Positions 1-8,602 of a stretch of DNA of 15,401 nt are shown here, piece by piece. This DNA comes from Streptomyces griseus (lineage in GTDB: Bacteria > Bacteroidota > Bacteroidia > Chitinophagales > Chitinophagaceae). The notes beneath the pieces were generated by a model. The model saw only the letters and a list, made by a program, of their open reading frames with translations. It had not been told where the DNA came from and did not search any database. Each line of letters starts with the position of its first letter. The first letter of the stretch is position 1. Both the position numbers and the translations under genes were made by a program. The DNA lies in NCBI GenBank assembly GCA_943323705.2, contig CALPIT020000029.1:1-15401 (forward strand), read 5' to 3'.

Positions 1-3000
1 GGAGTTGGAGGCAATAAGGTCGCATTGAGTATAACTGTTTTGGCAACACTTTCACTGCAAGGGGTAACCGAAGTTACAGACAAGGTATCTCTAGTAAACC
101 CTGAAAGGAACGTTACGATTACGGCAGTATCATTTGCACCCAAAGCGTTTACATGTGTAATCGTGGCTTTGGTTCCAACTTTTAATACCCAATTATATGA
201 AGTTGAATAGGTTACTTTTTTAATTCTGTAAGTTTCTGACGCCAAGCCACAAACATTGGTAACAGCTGCTATTGATGTTGGTGTAAAGGCTTTTTGAATA
301 GCAGCAGGTGCTGCAGCCACACGTTTGAAAACTGTAAGTGTTTTTGCAACACTGTTTCCACATGGACTTATTGATTGAACAGAAATATTTCCTGAAACAA
401 ATGAACCTGCAAACGTTACATTCACATTGGTTGTTCCCTGTCCAGATACTAAAGTAGCTCCTGTTGGAACTGCCCATAAGTATGAGGCAGCATTATTAAC
501 TGGCGTAATTGAATAATTCACATTTGAACTTTGTGTGGAACTGCCTATTGAAGCACATACATCTGTCAATCCAGTTATCAATGTTGGAGTAGCAGGTGCT
601 GTCTTATTGAGCGTTAAAGATCTGGCTGTACTATTTCCACAACCCGAAACTGCTATCACAGACAATACTAAAGTTGATGGAGCCGCGGGGAATCTGATTG
701 TAATACTATTAGAATCAGCTGCGTTTACGCTTACCAGTTGTGCTCCAGTTGGCAAAGTCCAACGATAGGCAATAACTGAAGCGGCATTGGTTGAAGGAGG
801 TGCTGCAACATAGGTAATGTTTTCTCCGCCAACAAATGGACAAATAAAAGTAATCGCTGCACTTCCACCAACTCCGGTAATGGCTGACGGTGCCCCTGGA
901 ACAGTTTTGCTGATAGATAAAGTTCGGGAAATTGTAGTACCATCACAGCCTTTAATCAAAACTGTTATAATACCTGATGTGAAGGCTGTTGTATATTTTA
1001 CTTTTACGGAGCTGCCTGTTCTTAACGCACTCATTCCCATTGTAGTTGCATTGGAAACTGACCATGTGTAAGATGCTGCGTCTATTGCTGTAATTGAATA
1101 CACGGCACTATCTCCTATTCCAATATTTCCGCATGCATTTGCGTTTCCAAAAATCGCTGCAGCCACAGAAAAATTACAAGCAACTGCACTTACCACTATT
1201 GAAGTAGTTGCTGAGTTGCTACATCCGGTAACAGGATCTGTATAATTATATGTAATAACAAAAGTCCCAATACCTGAAACAGCAGGATTAAAAGTATTAG
1301 AAGAAACCGCAGTACCACTAAATGTACCACCTGATGGAGATCCGATTAAAGTAACTGGAGCTGAAGCAGGGGTTAGAGAAGGATATGTTCCTGCATTGAC
1401 AATCGGCTGTGAATTGACTGTCAAATTCAATGTTGCTAATGAATCACAACCAGCAGTGTTGGTTGTTGTAAATGTGTAAGAACCTGTAGCTTGGTAATTA
1501 GATCCATTCCAAGAATATGGCAGTTGATTTTCACAACGGCTGATATTGGTAGTGCTTGATGAGGTTTGTTTCACCGTAAAGTTCAATACCGCTATTGAAT
1601 CACAGCCACTTATATTAGATGTTGTAAAAGAATAAATACCCGTTGCTTGATAATTCGTACCATTCCATAAATAGGGCAGTTGATTGGAGCAACGAGTTAT
1701 AGTAGTACCACTAGATGAAATTTGGTTTACAGTCAAATTCAACGTCGCCATCGAATCACATCCTAATGAATTGGTTGTTGTGTAAGAGTAAGTTCCTGTC
1801 GCTTGATAATTTGCCCCGTTCCATAAATAAGGCAATTGATTGGAACAACGAGTTTCATTTGTAATACTTGATGAAGTTTGGTTTACAGTCAAATTCAACG
1901 TCGCTATTGAATCACAGCCCGAAGCATTTGTAGCTGCAAAGCTATATGTACCTGAAGCCTGATAATTATTACCATTCCATGTATAAGGCAATTGATTTGA
2001 ACAGCGAGTTATATTTTCATTGCTAGTTAATACTTGTATTATATTGAGGTTTACTATGGCAATTGAATCACATCCTTCAGCATTGATTGTTGTATAAGAA
2101 TAAGTTCCAGCTGACTGATAACTGACGCCATTCCATGTATATGGCAATTGATCAGAACATCGGCTTATGTTGGTTACACTCGAAGAAGTTTGTTTCACCG
2201 TAAAGTTCAAAATTGCCAAAGAATCACATGCTACTGTATTGGTTGTTGTAAATGTATAAATTCCTGTTGCCTGGTAATTGATGCCATTCCATGAATATGG
2301 CAATTGGTTCGAGCAACGGCTAACGTTAGTAACACTTGTCGATGTTTGTTTTACGGTCAAATTCAATGTCGCAATTGAATCACATCCTGCAACATTGGTA
2401 GTGTTAAATGTATACGTTCCAGTCGCTTGATAGTTAACTCCATTCCATAAATAAGGCATTTGATTCGAGCAACGGCTGACGCTAGTAACACTTGAGGATG
2501 TTTGTTTAACGGTAAAATTCAATGTCGCAATTGAATCACAACCTGCAATATTGGTAGTAGCATAAGTATAAATTCCTGTTGCCTGGTAGTTAACTCCATT
2601 CCATGAATAGGGCAATTGGTTTGAACAACGACTTACATTAGATGTACTTGTTGAAGTTTGTTTAACCGTAAAATTTAAGGTAGCCACTGAATCACATCCT
2701 GCAGCATTGGTAGTTGTAAATGAATATATTCCTGTCGCTTGATAATTCACTCCATTCCATAAATAGGGTAATTGGTTTGAACAACGACTTACATTAGTTG
2801 TACTTGAAGTGGTTTGTTTAACTGTAAAATTTAAAGTAGCCACTGAATCACATCCTGCAGCATTGGTAGTAGTAAATGTATATATACCTGTCGCTTGATA
2901 ATTCACTCCATTCCATAAATACGGTAATTGGTTCGAACAACGGCTAACGTTAGTGTTACTTGATGAAGTTTGTTTAACAGTAAAATTTAAAGTTGCCACT

Positions 3001-5885
3001 GAATCACAACCTGCAGTATTGCTAGTAGTAAATGAATATATACCTGTCGCTTGATAATTGGTTCCATTCCATAAATACGGCAACTGATTAGAGCAACGAA
3101 TTACATTGGATGTACTTGAAGAGGTTTGTTTGACTGTAAAATTCAACGTTGCCACTGAGTCACATCCTGCAGCATTGGTAGTGGTAAATGAATAGGTTCC
3201 TGTCGTTTGATAATTCAATCCATTCCATAAATAGGGCAATTGGTTTGAACAACGACTTACATTGGATGTACTTGAAGAGTTTTGTTTTACGGTGAAATTT
3301 AAAGTAGCCACAGAATCACATCCTGCTGCATTAGTCGTGGTAAATGAATATGTTCCTGTTGATTGGTAATTGGTGCCATTCCATAAATAAGGCAATTGAT
3401 TCGGACAACGACTAACGTTAGTAGTACTTGAAGTAGATGCACAAGTAGGAATTGTTGTCGTCCATAAACCCCTCCCATGAGTTGCAGCTAACAAGGTTTT
3501 ATCAGCAGTTCTGTATTTTAACATATCAGTTCTAACAGCAGGAAAAGTTGGACTTGAGCTCCAAATAGTTGAAGCGCCATTAATTAGGTCTGTTGTGTAA
3601 ACGCCCATTTCTGTAGCGATAATAGCTTTTGTATTATTCCCTGGATAAAACATACACCAACGAACGGGCATATCCGGTAGATTACCATCAATTACGGTCC
3701 ATGATGTTCCACCATTTGAGCTCATCAAAACATTATTGGTACCATAGCTTGAAGAGGTAGCCAATAAAAATTGTTCTGTTGTACCAAAGTTGATGCATGA
3801 TACAACGCCTGTTACAACTGTACCTGTAAGGTTCACACCTGCTGATGCAGAAGCCGCTGTATTGGCATTTGCCAGATAAGTAATTCGTCCACCTGCAGTT
3901 CCAAAGTAAACTCTGTTGGCTGTGTATGGTGAAACGGCAACACAACTAACTCTAGAACTATTCAATGCAGTTATACCAGTAAGTATTGTAGCACCTGTTG
4001 GAAATCCAGTCAGAGTTGAGTAGTAAGTCCCTGCAGCTGTGGTTAGTGCTGTCGTCCATCTAAAAATCTCTCCGGCATCGCCAGCCGCATATAATATATT
4101 GGCAGTATTGTCATAATCAAATGGATTGATAAAACTTCCAAAGCTTATGGGTGTCAAGACTGTCCCTTTAGAAAAATTTACGGAAGACCAACTAGAGCCT
4201 GAGTTAGTGCTTCTTCTATATGAATTATAAACATAAGAACCGAATTGATTTTGAGGTTGATCTTGATCAATGGCAACAAAACAACCATCGCCTCCAGTAA
4301 CCTCAACTGAACTGGTCAAACCAGCACCATTGAGTTGATGTGTACCATTGTCCTGAGCACCAGCCAAGAAATAATTAGGACTTGTTGTACTTGTTGGATG
4401 AATGGCACAAGAATAAAACTGCTTAATTCTCAAACCCGCATTTCTGTCTCTGATTGTTGTTCCGCCATCAGCAGAATAATGTATTCCGCCATCACATCCC
4501 CAAATCAATTTGGCTCCGCCATCATACCAAATAATTTCATGGATATCAGCATGAACATATTGTCCGGTGGTACCCACCCAATTCGAAATTTTTGTCCAAC
4601 TTGTTCCTCCATTTGTAGTTTTATATGAATCCAAACCACCGATAATAACTTGATTGGTGTTTGCAGGATTTATACTTACCGATAGCGCATACCAACCTTG
4701 TCCACTGGCCCAACCTGAGGCAGGCTGTCCGGTTGTAGCAGCCCAATTGGCACCACCATCAGCTGATTTGTAAATAGTGGGGACCTCATAAGAAGCATTA
4801 GCCGGCAGGGCATACAATACATTTCCACTAACAGCAATTTCTGCTCGCATATTATAAGTTGGAAATGCTGTTACTGGAGAAGTCCAAGTTGAACTTGTAA
4901 CTGTTGAAGGTGAGTTTGTATATCTATATGCCTGAGCCGAGAATATCCCTGATACAACATGCAATCTACCTAAAGCTGATGTTGAAGAAATTTCAAGATC
5001 ACAGATATCAAGACTCAATCCCGAAGGTGTAATAGAAGTCCATGAACTACCGCCATCATTTGAACGAAACAATCCCAATCCTCTTGTTCCTAAATAAACA
5101 TTACCTTGGAAATCACACAAGATACGAGTGCAATAACCATATGATGATGTATTTGATAATTGCGTCCAAGTAACGCCTCGATCTGTACTTTTAAACACGC
5201 CATTGCCTTTAACTGCATCAGAATTGAAGTAAGCTTCACCAGTACAGAAATACATGATATTATTGTTGCTGGGATCCTGGCAAATATCTGTTACGGCAAG
5301 GTTGCTCAAATAATCATTCACTAGTATCCAATTTGCCGGAGCTGTTGTTATATCCGTTGTTTTCCAAAGGCCCCCATCAACACCGCCAACCCAAACTGTT
5401 TTACGTGTAGCATCAGAAGAATCCACCATAACGGCCCTTACCCTTCCAGCTGTAATTCCACTATTGGCTCTTGTATTTCCATTACTAGCACCAACAACAT
5501 CTGTGTTTGGACCTCGTTCAGTCCACACTAAATTTAATGCCGAAGATGGAGTGCCCGTTCTATTGGATAACACCTCAGCTCTTGACTGCTTAGTAAATTG
5601 AATGGCTTCCAATAATTTCTCTCTAGGAACTTTTCCGGTTACAGGGTTTTTTGTTCTGTTAAATTCAAATTCAGCCGCTTTATCCGGACCGTCATATTCA
5701 TCATTTTCTTCTTCGCCTTCCTCCTCTCTTTCTCTTTCACGCTCGTGCTTACGTTCTTGTCTTTTTTCTTTATTAAACAAATAGAAATGAAACTTTTTTT
5801 CTTTTTTTATTTCCTGTGCGTTAACATCAACGCCCAAAAAAACAAAACATATAGCAAGTAATAAACCAGACAAAATTGATCTCAT
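1..5885 (-). CDS. Giant secreted repeat protein: beta-propeller + 13 tandem repeats + Ig/PKD-like modules (3' end outside window)
   Basis: An open frame without stops runs from ATG at 5885 to the left edge: 1961 residues seen, C-terminus missing. Residues 1-23 form a signal peptide (hydrophobic LLLAICFVFLG, likely cut after VNA). Residues 25-66 are strikingly charged, basic first and then Glu-rich. Residues about 100-815 hold at least seven Asp-box motifs (S/T-x-D/N-x-G-x-S/T-W), for example STDRGVTW near 233, SNDGGSSW near 275, SADGGANW near 373 and SSNGGTSW near 720, which indicates a BNR/sortilin-like beta-propeller. Residues 823 to about 1491 are 13 units of 52 residues. After that come Ig/PKD-like modules with spaced cysteines and phrases such as GCGNSTARSLTLNK. 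Inferred role: cell-surface or released adhesin or binding protein exported by the type IX system; the expected C-terminal sorting domain would lie beyond the window. No catalytic motif was recognised, so an enzymatic role is unproven. I found no clean TTG/TAnnTTTG promoter upstream. Confidence 0.9.
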   Translation of the reverse strand, partial: MRSILSGLLLAICFVFLGVDVNAQEIKKEKKFHFYLFNKEKRQERKHEREREREEEGEEENDEYDGPDKAAEFEFNRTKNPVTGKVPREKLLEAIQFTKQSRAEVLSNRTGTPSSALNLVWTERGPNTDVVGASNGNTRANSGITAGRVRAVMVDSSDATRKTVWVGGVDGGLWKTTDITTAPANWILVNDYLSNLAVTDICQDPSNNNIMYFCTGEAYFNSDAVKGNGVFKSTDRGVTWTQLSNTSSYGYCTRILCDFQGNVYLGTRGLGLFRSNDGGSSWTSITPSGLSLDICDLEISSTSALGRLHVVSGIFSAQAYRYTNSPSTVTSSTWTSPVTAFPTYNMRAEIAVSGNVLYALPANASYEVPTIYKSADGGANWAATTGQPASGWASGQGWYALSVSINPANTNQVIIGGLDSYKTTNGGTSWTKISNWVGTTGQYVHADIHEIIWYDGGAKLIWGCDGGIHYSADGGTTIRDRNAGLRIKQFYSCAIHPTSTTSPNYFLAGAQDNGTHQLNGAGLTSSVEVTGGDGCFVAIDQDQPQNQFGSYVYNSYRRSTNSGSSWSSVNFSKGTVLTPISFGSFINPFDYDNTANILYAAGDAGEIFRWTTALTTAAGTYYSTLTGFPTGATILTGITALNSSRVSCVAVSPYTANRVYFGTAGGRITYLANANTAASASAGVNLTGTVVTGVVSCINFGTTEQFLLATSSSYGTNNVLMSSNGGTSWTVIDGNLPDMPVRWCMFYPGNNTKAIIATEMGVYTTDLINGASTIWSSSPTFPAVRTDMLKYRTADKTLLAATHGRGLWTTTIPTCASTSSTTNVSRCPNQLPYLWNGTNYQSTGTYSFTTTNAAGCDSVATLNFTVKQNSSSTSNVSRCSNQLPYLWNGLNYQTTGTYSFTTTNAAGCDSVATLNFTVKQTSSSTSNVIRCSNQLPYLWNGTNYQATGIYSFTTSNTAGCDSVATLNFTVKQTSSSNTNVSRCSNQLPYLWNGVNYQATGIYTFTTTNAAGCDSVATLNFTVKQTTSSTTNVSRCSNQLPYLWNGVNYQATGIYSFTTTNAAGCDSVATLNFTVKQTSTSTSNVSRCSNQLPYSWNGVNYQATGIYTYATTNIAGCDSIATLNFTVKQTSSSVTSVSRCSNQMPYLWNGVNYQATGTYTFNTTNVAGCDSIATLNLTVKQTSTSVTNVSRCSNQLPYSWNGINYQATGIYTFTTTNTVACDSLAILNFTVKQTSSSVTNISRCSDQLPYTWNGVSYQSAGTYSYTTINAEGCDSIAIVNLNIIQVLTSNENITRCSNQLPYTWNGNNYQASGTYSFAATNASGCDSIATLNLTVNQTSSSITNETRCSNQLPYLWNGANYQATGTYSYTTTNSLGCDSMATLNLTVNQISSSGTTITRCSNQLPYLWNGTNYQATGIYSFTTSNISGCDSIAVLNFTVKQTSSSTTNISRCENQLPYSWNGSNYQATGSYTFTTTNTAGCDSLATLNLTVNSQPIVNAGTYPSLTPASAPVTLIGSPSGGTFSGTAVSSNTFNPAVSGIGTFVITYNYTDPVTGCSNSATTSIVVSAVACNFSVAAAIFGNANACGNIGIGDSAVYSITAIDAASYTWSVSNATTMGMSALRTGSSVKVKYTTAFTSGIITVLIKGCDGTTISRTLSISKTVPGAPSAITGVGGSAAITFICPFVGGENITYVAAPPSTNAASVIAYRWTLPTGAQLVSVNAADSNSITIRFPAAPSTLVLSVIAVSGCGNSTARSLTLNKTAPATPTLITGLTDVCASIGSSTQSSNVNYSITPVNNAASYLWAVPTGATLVSGQGTTNVNVTFAGSFVSGNISVQSISPCGNSVAKTLTVFKRVAAAPAAIQKAFTPTSIAAVTNVCGLASETYRIKKVTYSTSYNWVLKVGTKATITHVNALGANDTAVIVTFLSGFTRDTLSVTSVTPCSESVAKTVILNATLLPPT
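1413..3419 (-). repeat. Thirteen tandem 156-bp (52-residue) coding repeats
   Basis: The landmark CATTCC (CGTTCC in one unit), which encodes the W-N-G stretch, recurs at 1505, 1661, 1817, 1973, 2129, 2285, 2441, 2597, 2753, 2909, 3065, 3221 and 3377: exactly 156 bp every time, with no insertion or deletion in 13 units. The protein unit reads roughly N-V-S-R-C-S-N-Q-L-P-Y-L-W-N-G, then N-Y-Q-A-T-G-T-Y-S-F, then A-G-C-D-S-V-A-T-L-N-F-T-V-K-Q and a Ser/Thr-rich linker. Each unit has two invariant cysteines (xRC and GCDS), probably a disulfide after export. Units 1-6, 8 and 12 end FTVKQ, unit 7 LTVKQ, units 10, 11 and 13 LTVN, and unit 9 has a deviating linker. The family is common in large Bacteroidota surface proteins; the fold is probably a small beta-sandwich, which is inference. 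Confidence 0.95.
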
Positions 5886-6040
5886 AATCAATTAAAATTT
5901 ATAGATAAATAAAAAATATTATACAGATGGTACGTAGAGGTAATTGATGCAATGAAAGTAAAGATTAGACTTCACAATTGGAAATTTCAAAGAACCAATT
6001 ATTGAGAATTAAGTATATACACTGAATAAGTTATTTACAC
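5886..6040. other. AT-rich leader of the giant secreted protein gene
   Basis: This stretch lies between the start of the giant gene at 5885 and the terminator at 6041-6065. It is AT-rich and has no open frame of note. Read on the minus strand it contains TACTTTCA near 5960, an imperfect match to the TAnnTTTG -7 box, but no well-spaced TTG element, so I do not call a promoter. Transcription of the giant gene must nevertheless start here, because the terminator seals it off from the upstream gene. Confidence 0.4.
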
Positions 6041-6065
6041 AAAAAAGCCCCGAAATCTCGGGGCT
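6041..6065 (-). terminator. Rho-independent terminator of the DUF3276 gene
   Basis: AGCCCCGA (6046-6053) pairs perfectly with TCGGGGCT (6058-6065) across a 4-base loop, giving an 8-bp GC-rich stem. Positions 6041-6046 are six A on the plus strand, so a T6 tract follows the hairpin on the minus strand. It lies 22 bp past the stop of the gene at 6087-6512 and insulates the giant gene downstream. Confidence 0.93.
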
Positions 6066-6086
6066 GAATATTATATTAATAAGATT

Positions 6087-6512
6087 TTACCATTTATCAA
6101 CTTCTTCTGTGCTGCTGTTATCCATTGAAGATGTATCTGTTGGAGCCTCAATTATTGGAGTTGTAGAAGTTTCTGAAACTGATTCTTCAGTTTGCATTGG
6201 AGCTTCGTCTCCTTCGTATGGCGTATCATGGTTAAACGCATCAAAATCAAAATCAGGCATTAAATCTGTTTTCACATGATTTACTGTATCATTTAATCCT
6301 TTTAAAAATTTATTGAAATCTTCTTTGTACAAAAAAATCTTATGGCGATCGTAGCCATCAGAATCAAATCTTTTACGACTTTCGGTAATGGTTACATAAA
6401 AATCGCTACCGCGAGTTTCTCTTACATCAAAAAAGTAAGTTCTTCTTTTACCAGCTTTTACACGAACACTGTAAACGCTATCCATTTTTTTGTCGTTGTT
6501 TTCGTACCCCAC
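6087..6512 (-). CDS. PUR-alpha-like nucleic-acid-binding protein (DUF3276 family)
   Basis: 141 residues. Residues about 10-85 match the compact PUR-type domain found across Bacteroidota and spirochaetes: DSVYSVRVKAGKRRTYFFDV, then YVTITESRKRF, then GYDRHKIFLYKEDFNKFLKGL. The Borrelia member binds DNA and RNA as a PUR dimer; a role as a nucleic-acid-binding regulator here is by analogy. Residues 86-141 are an acidic, Ser/Thr/Glu-rich, probably disordered tail that varies in the family. The start is GTG at 6512. An internal ATG at 6485 (residue 10) is possible, but as I remember the family the YENNDKKM segment is conserved, so I prefer GTG. The gene is monocistronic: strong promoter match at 6561-6591 and terminator at 6041-6065. 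Confidence 0.88.
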   Translation of the reverse strand: MGYENNDKKMDSVYSVRVKAGKRRTYFFDVRETRGSDFYVTITESRKRFDSDGYDRHKIFLYKEDFNKFLKGLNDTVNHVKTDLMPDFDFDAFNHDTPYEGDEAPMQTEESVSETSTTPIIEAPTDTSSMDNSSTEEVDKW

Positions 6513-6560
6513 TTTATTAATTTTTAATGTTTAATATAATTCACTCTTAAAAGAGCATGA

Positions 6561-6591
6561 CAAAGATAAATTTGTTTTTGATATGACAAAA
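6561..6591 (-). promoter_or_regulatory. Bacteroidota-type promoter for the DUF3276 gene
   Basis: On the minus strand, TTTTG (6587-6591), 18 bases, then TATCTTTG (6561-6568), which fits the TTTG/TAnnTTTG consensus of Bacteroidota at both boxes. Transcription would start near 6556, giving a leader of about 44 nt before the GTG at 6512. A short CTCTT/AAGAG stem (6544-6555) sits at the predicted 5' end of the RNA. Confidence 0.72.
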
Positions 6592-6620
6592 TATTTGAGA
6601 AAAAATGAATGAAGTGTAAT

Positions 6621-8462
6621 TTAAGAGACATTTCCCTCATTTTCAGACATTTGTTGGTTTTTATACATATCCGCATACAAACCATTTTTTAAAAAAAGTT
6701 CTTGATGGGTGCCCGATTCGACTATTTTTCCATGATCCATCACGATAATTTTGTCAAATCTGAACAAAGAAAATATACGGTGGGTGATGATGATACTCGT
6801 TTTTTCAGCCAATGCTTCGTTGAGATTTTCTAAAATTTGCTTTTCTGTACGAGCATCAACTGCACTCAGACAATCATCAAAAATGACAATTTCAGGCTCT
6901 TTAATCAATGCCCTTGCAATGGAAATCCGTTGTTTTTGTCCACCAGACAATGTAATACCACGCTCGCCTACTATAGTTTGAAATCCATTTGAGAAATTCA
7001 TGATTTCATTAAATATGCCTGCTGATTTTGCCGCATTTTCCACTTCAATAAATGACGCATCAGGCTTTCCAAATTTGATATTGTTTTCTATTGTATCGCT
7101 GAATAGAAAATTATCCTGTGGCACATAGCTAATTTGAGACCTAAGTGACCGCATTTTTATTTTTCCAATGTCATTACCATCAAATTCAAGACTGCCGCTA
7201 TCTGCTTCATACATTCTCAATAATAGTTGTGCAATGGTGGTTTTCCCAGCTCCTGTTTTGCCAATAATGGCAATTTTCTGACCTCTTTTTATATCTAATG
7301 AAAAATCATGAATCGCATGAATACCTGTGTTTTTGTATGTAAAATTCAGCTGATTGAATTTCAGATTACCCATTAATGAATGTTCAATTGCCAAAGGGCT
7401 GTCCAAAATAGAAGGTGGCGTATCTAAAAACTCATTGATTCTTTTTTGAGATGCAGCGGCTCTTTGAGTCATACTAGCCGTCCATCCGATGGCACTTACA
7501 GGAAAAGTAAGCATCTGGATATATAAAACAAATTCTGCGATTTTTCCAACAGAAGCACCTTCAACATGGTTCACCACGTCTAATGATCCGATTAGAATGG
7601 TTATCAAAGTGCTCATCCCAATCATTAATGCCATTGAAGGGAAATAAATAGCATCTGTTTTTGCCAAGCTCAATGCGCTCTCTCTATATTGTTCACTATT
7701 TTTTTTGAAAAACGAGATCATATCAGCTTCCTGAACAAAAGATTTGATGACTCTGATTCCAGAATAAGATTCCTGTGCATTGGCAGTAAGATTACTGAGA
7801 ATCTGCTGAATCCTTTCGCTTTTCTTATTGATGATGGCGTTTACATAATAAATGATAATAGCCAGAAGTGGTAATGGTAATAATGCGTATAATGTCAATC
7901 GAACGTCTGATTGCAACATGAAATAAATGCTGAATCCAATCACGGCTGCCAGATTAATAAAATACATTAAAGCAGGACCGGTGTACATTCTCACCCGACT
8001 CACATCTTCTGAAATCCTGTTCATCAAATCGCCGGTTGTGTTTTTTTTATAAAATGTAAAATCTAAATTTTGATAGTGGTTGTAAATTTCATTTTTCTGA
8101 TCAAACTCAATATGCCTGCTCATGACTATGATGGTTTGCCTCATCAGAAACATAAAAAATCCGCTGATGATGGCCAATACAAAAAGCGAAATTCCTGCAT
8201 ACAAAATCTTTTGCCCAAAATCCATCCTGGAGAAGAAGTCAATAAAATACCTGACTACAAAATTATACTCATGATACGCTAATGCAGGTTGATTTGAAGA
8301 CGAATCGTTTTTTATAGAAGCTACTACTGTATTGACAATATAACCTGTAAACTGAGGATATAAAATTCGAAAGTAATTAGTTAGTAAAACGAATAAAATC
8401 CCTAGTAAAAAAAGCCATTTGTATTTACGAAAATATTTATTGAGTATAGAGAGATGCGACAT
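6621..8462 (-). CDS. ABC exporter half-transporter (membrane domain fused to ATPase)
   Basis: 613 residues from ATG at 8462. An ATG at 8546 would add 28 residues of MISIMKIRGSGIK type that look non-coding, so MSHLSILNKYF is preferred. Residues 1-350 form the six-helix membrane domain (segments near 17-37, 86-108, 165-183, 188-210, 280-300 and 320-345) with a long outer loop at 40-85. The nucleotide-binding domain has Walker A GKTGAGKTT (401-409, Lys407), Q-loop in SYVPQDNFLFS, signature LSGGQ (505-509), Walker B IVIFDD (Asp529), D-loop SAVD and switch His561. The residue after Walker B is Asp530 where an active site normally has Glu, as in the degenerate halves of heterodimeric exporters such as TM287/288; SAVDARTE resembles the MdlA/YheI branch. 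No second half-transporter is nearby. Substrate unknown: drug or lipid export is possible. A box TATTTTTG at 8467-8474 abuts the start codon. Confidence 0.93.
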   Translation of the reverse strand: MSHLSILNKYFRKYKWLFLLGILFVLLTNYFRILYPQFTGYIVNTVVASIKNDSSSNQPALAYHEYNFVVRYFIDFFSRMDFGQKILYAGISLFVLAIISGFFMFLMRQTIIVMSRHIEFDQKNEIYNHYQNLDFTFYKKNTTGDLMNRISEDVSRVRMYTGPALMYFINLAAVIGFSIYFMLQSDVRLTLYALLPLPLLAIIIYYVNAIINKKSERIQQILSNLTANAQESYSGIRVIKSFVQEADMISFFKKNSEQYRESALSLAKTDAIYFPSMALMIGMSTLITILIGSLDVVNHVEGASVGKIAEFVLYIQMLTFPVSAIGWTASMTQRAAASQKRINEFLDTPPSILDSPLAIEHSLMGNLKFNQLNFTYKNTGIHAIHDFSLDIKRGQKIAIIGKTGAGKTTIAQLLLRMYEADSGSLEFDGNDIGKIKMRSLRSQISYVPQDNFLFSDTIENNIKFGKPDASFIEVENAAKSAGIFNEIMNFSNGFQTIVGERGITLSGGQKQRISIARALIKEPEIVIFDDCLSAVDARTEKQILENLNEALAEKTSIIITHRIFSLFRFDKIIVMDHGKIVESGTHQELFLKNGLYADMYKNQQMSENEGNVS

Positions 8463-8602
8463 TAAGCAAAAATAAACAAAATGATACTTCTTAGGGATTA
8501 GAAATATTTTAATACCACTTCCTCTAATCTTCATTATTGAAATCATTGACCAAACTCATTTCAATTTGATATCTAATTGACCACATTTATTAGATTAAAA
8601 CT

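Noticed and set aside
25..1071. Plus-strand open frames of 61-84 codons across 25-1071, and minus-strand frames at 220-477 and 731-946
   Set aside because: All lie inside the giant minus-strand gene in other frames and have repetitive, unfamiliar translations.
1413..3419. Regularly spaced repeats that could suggest a CRISPR or satellite array
   Set aside because: The 156-bp period is a whole number of codons, the frame is open throughout, and conserved and variable parts follow protein logic; these are coding repeats.
6544..6555. CTCTT/AAGAG hairpin as an RNA switch in the DUF3276 leader
   Set aside because: Only five base pairs with a two-base loop; too small to call a riboswitch or operator alone.
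8463..8546. 28-residue N-terminal extension of the ABC transporter
   Set aside because: The extra residues do not resemble exporter N-termini, and MSHLSILNKYFRKYKW fits the usual start of the first helix.
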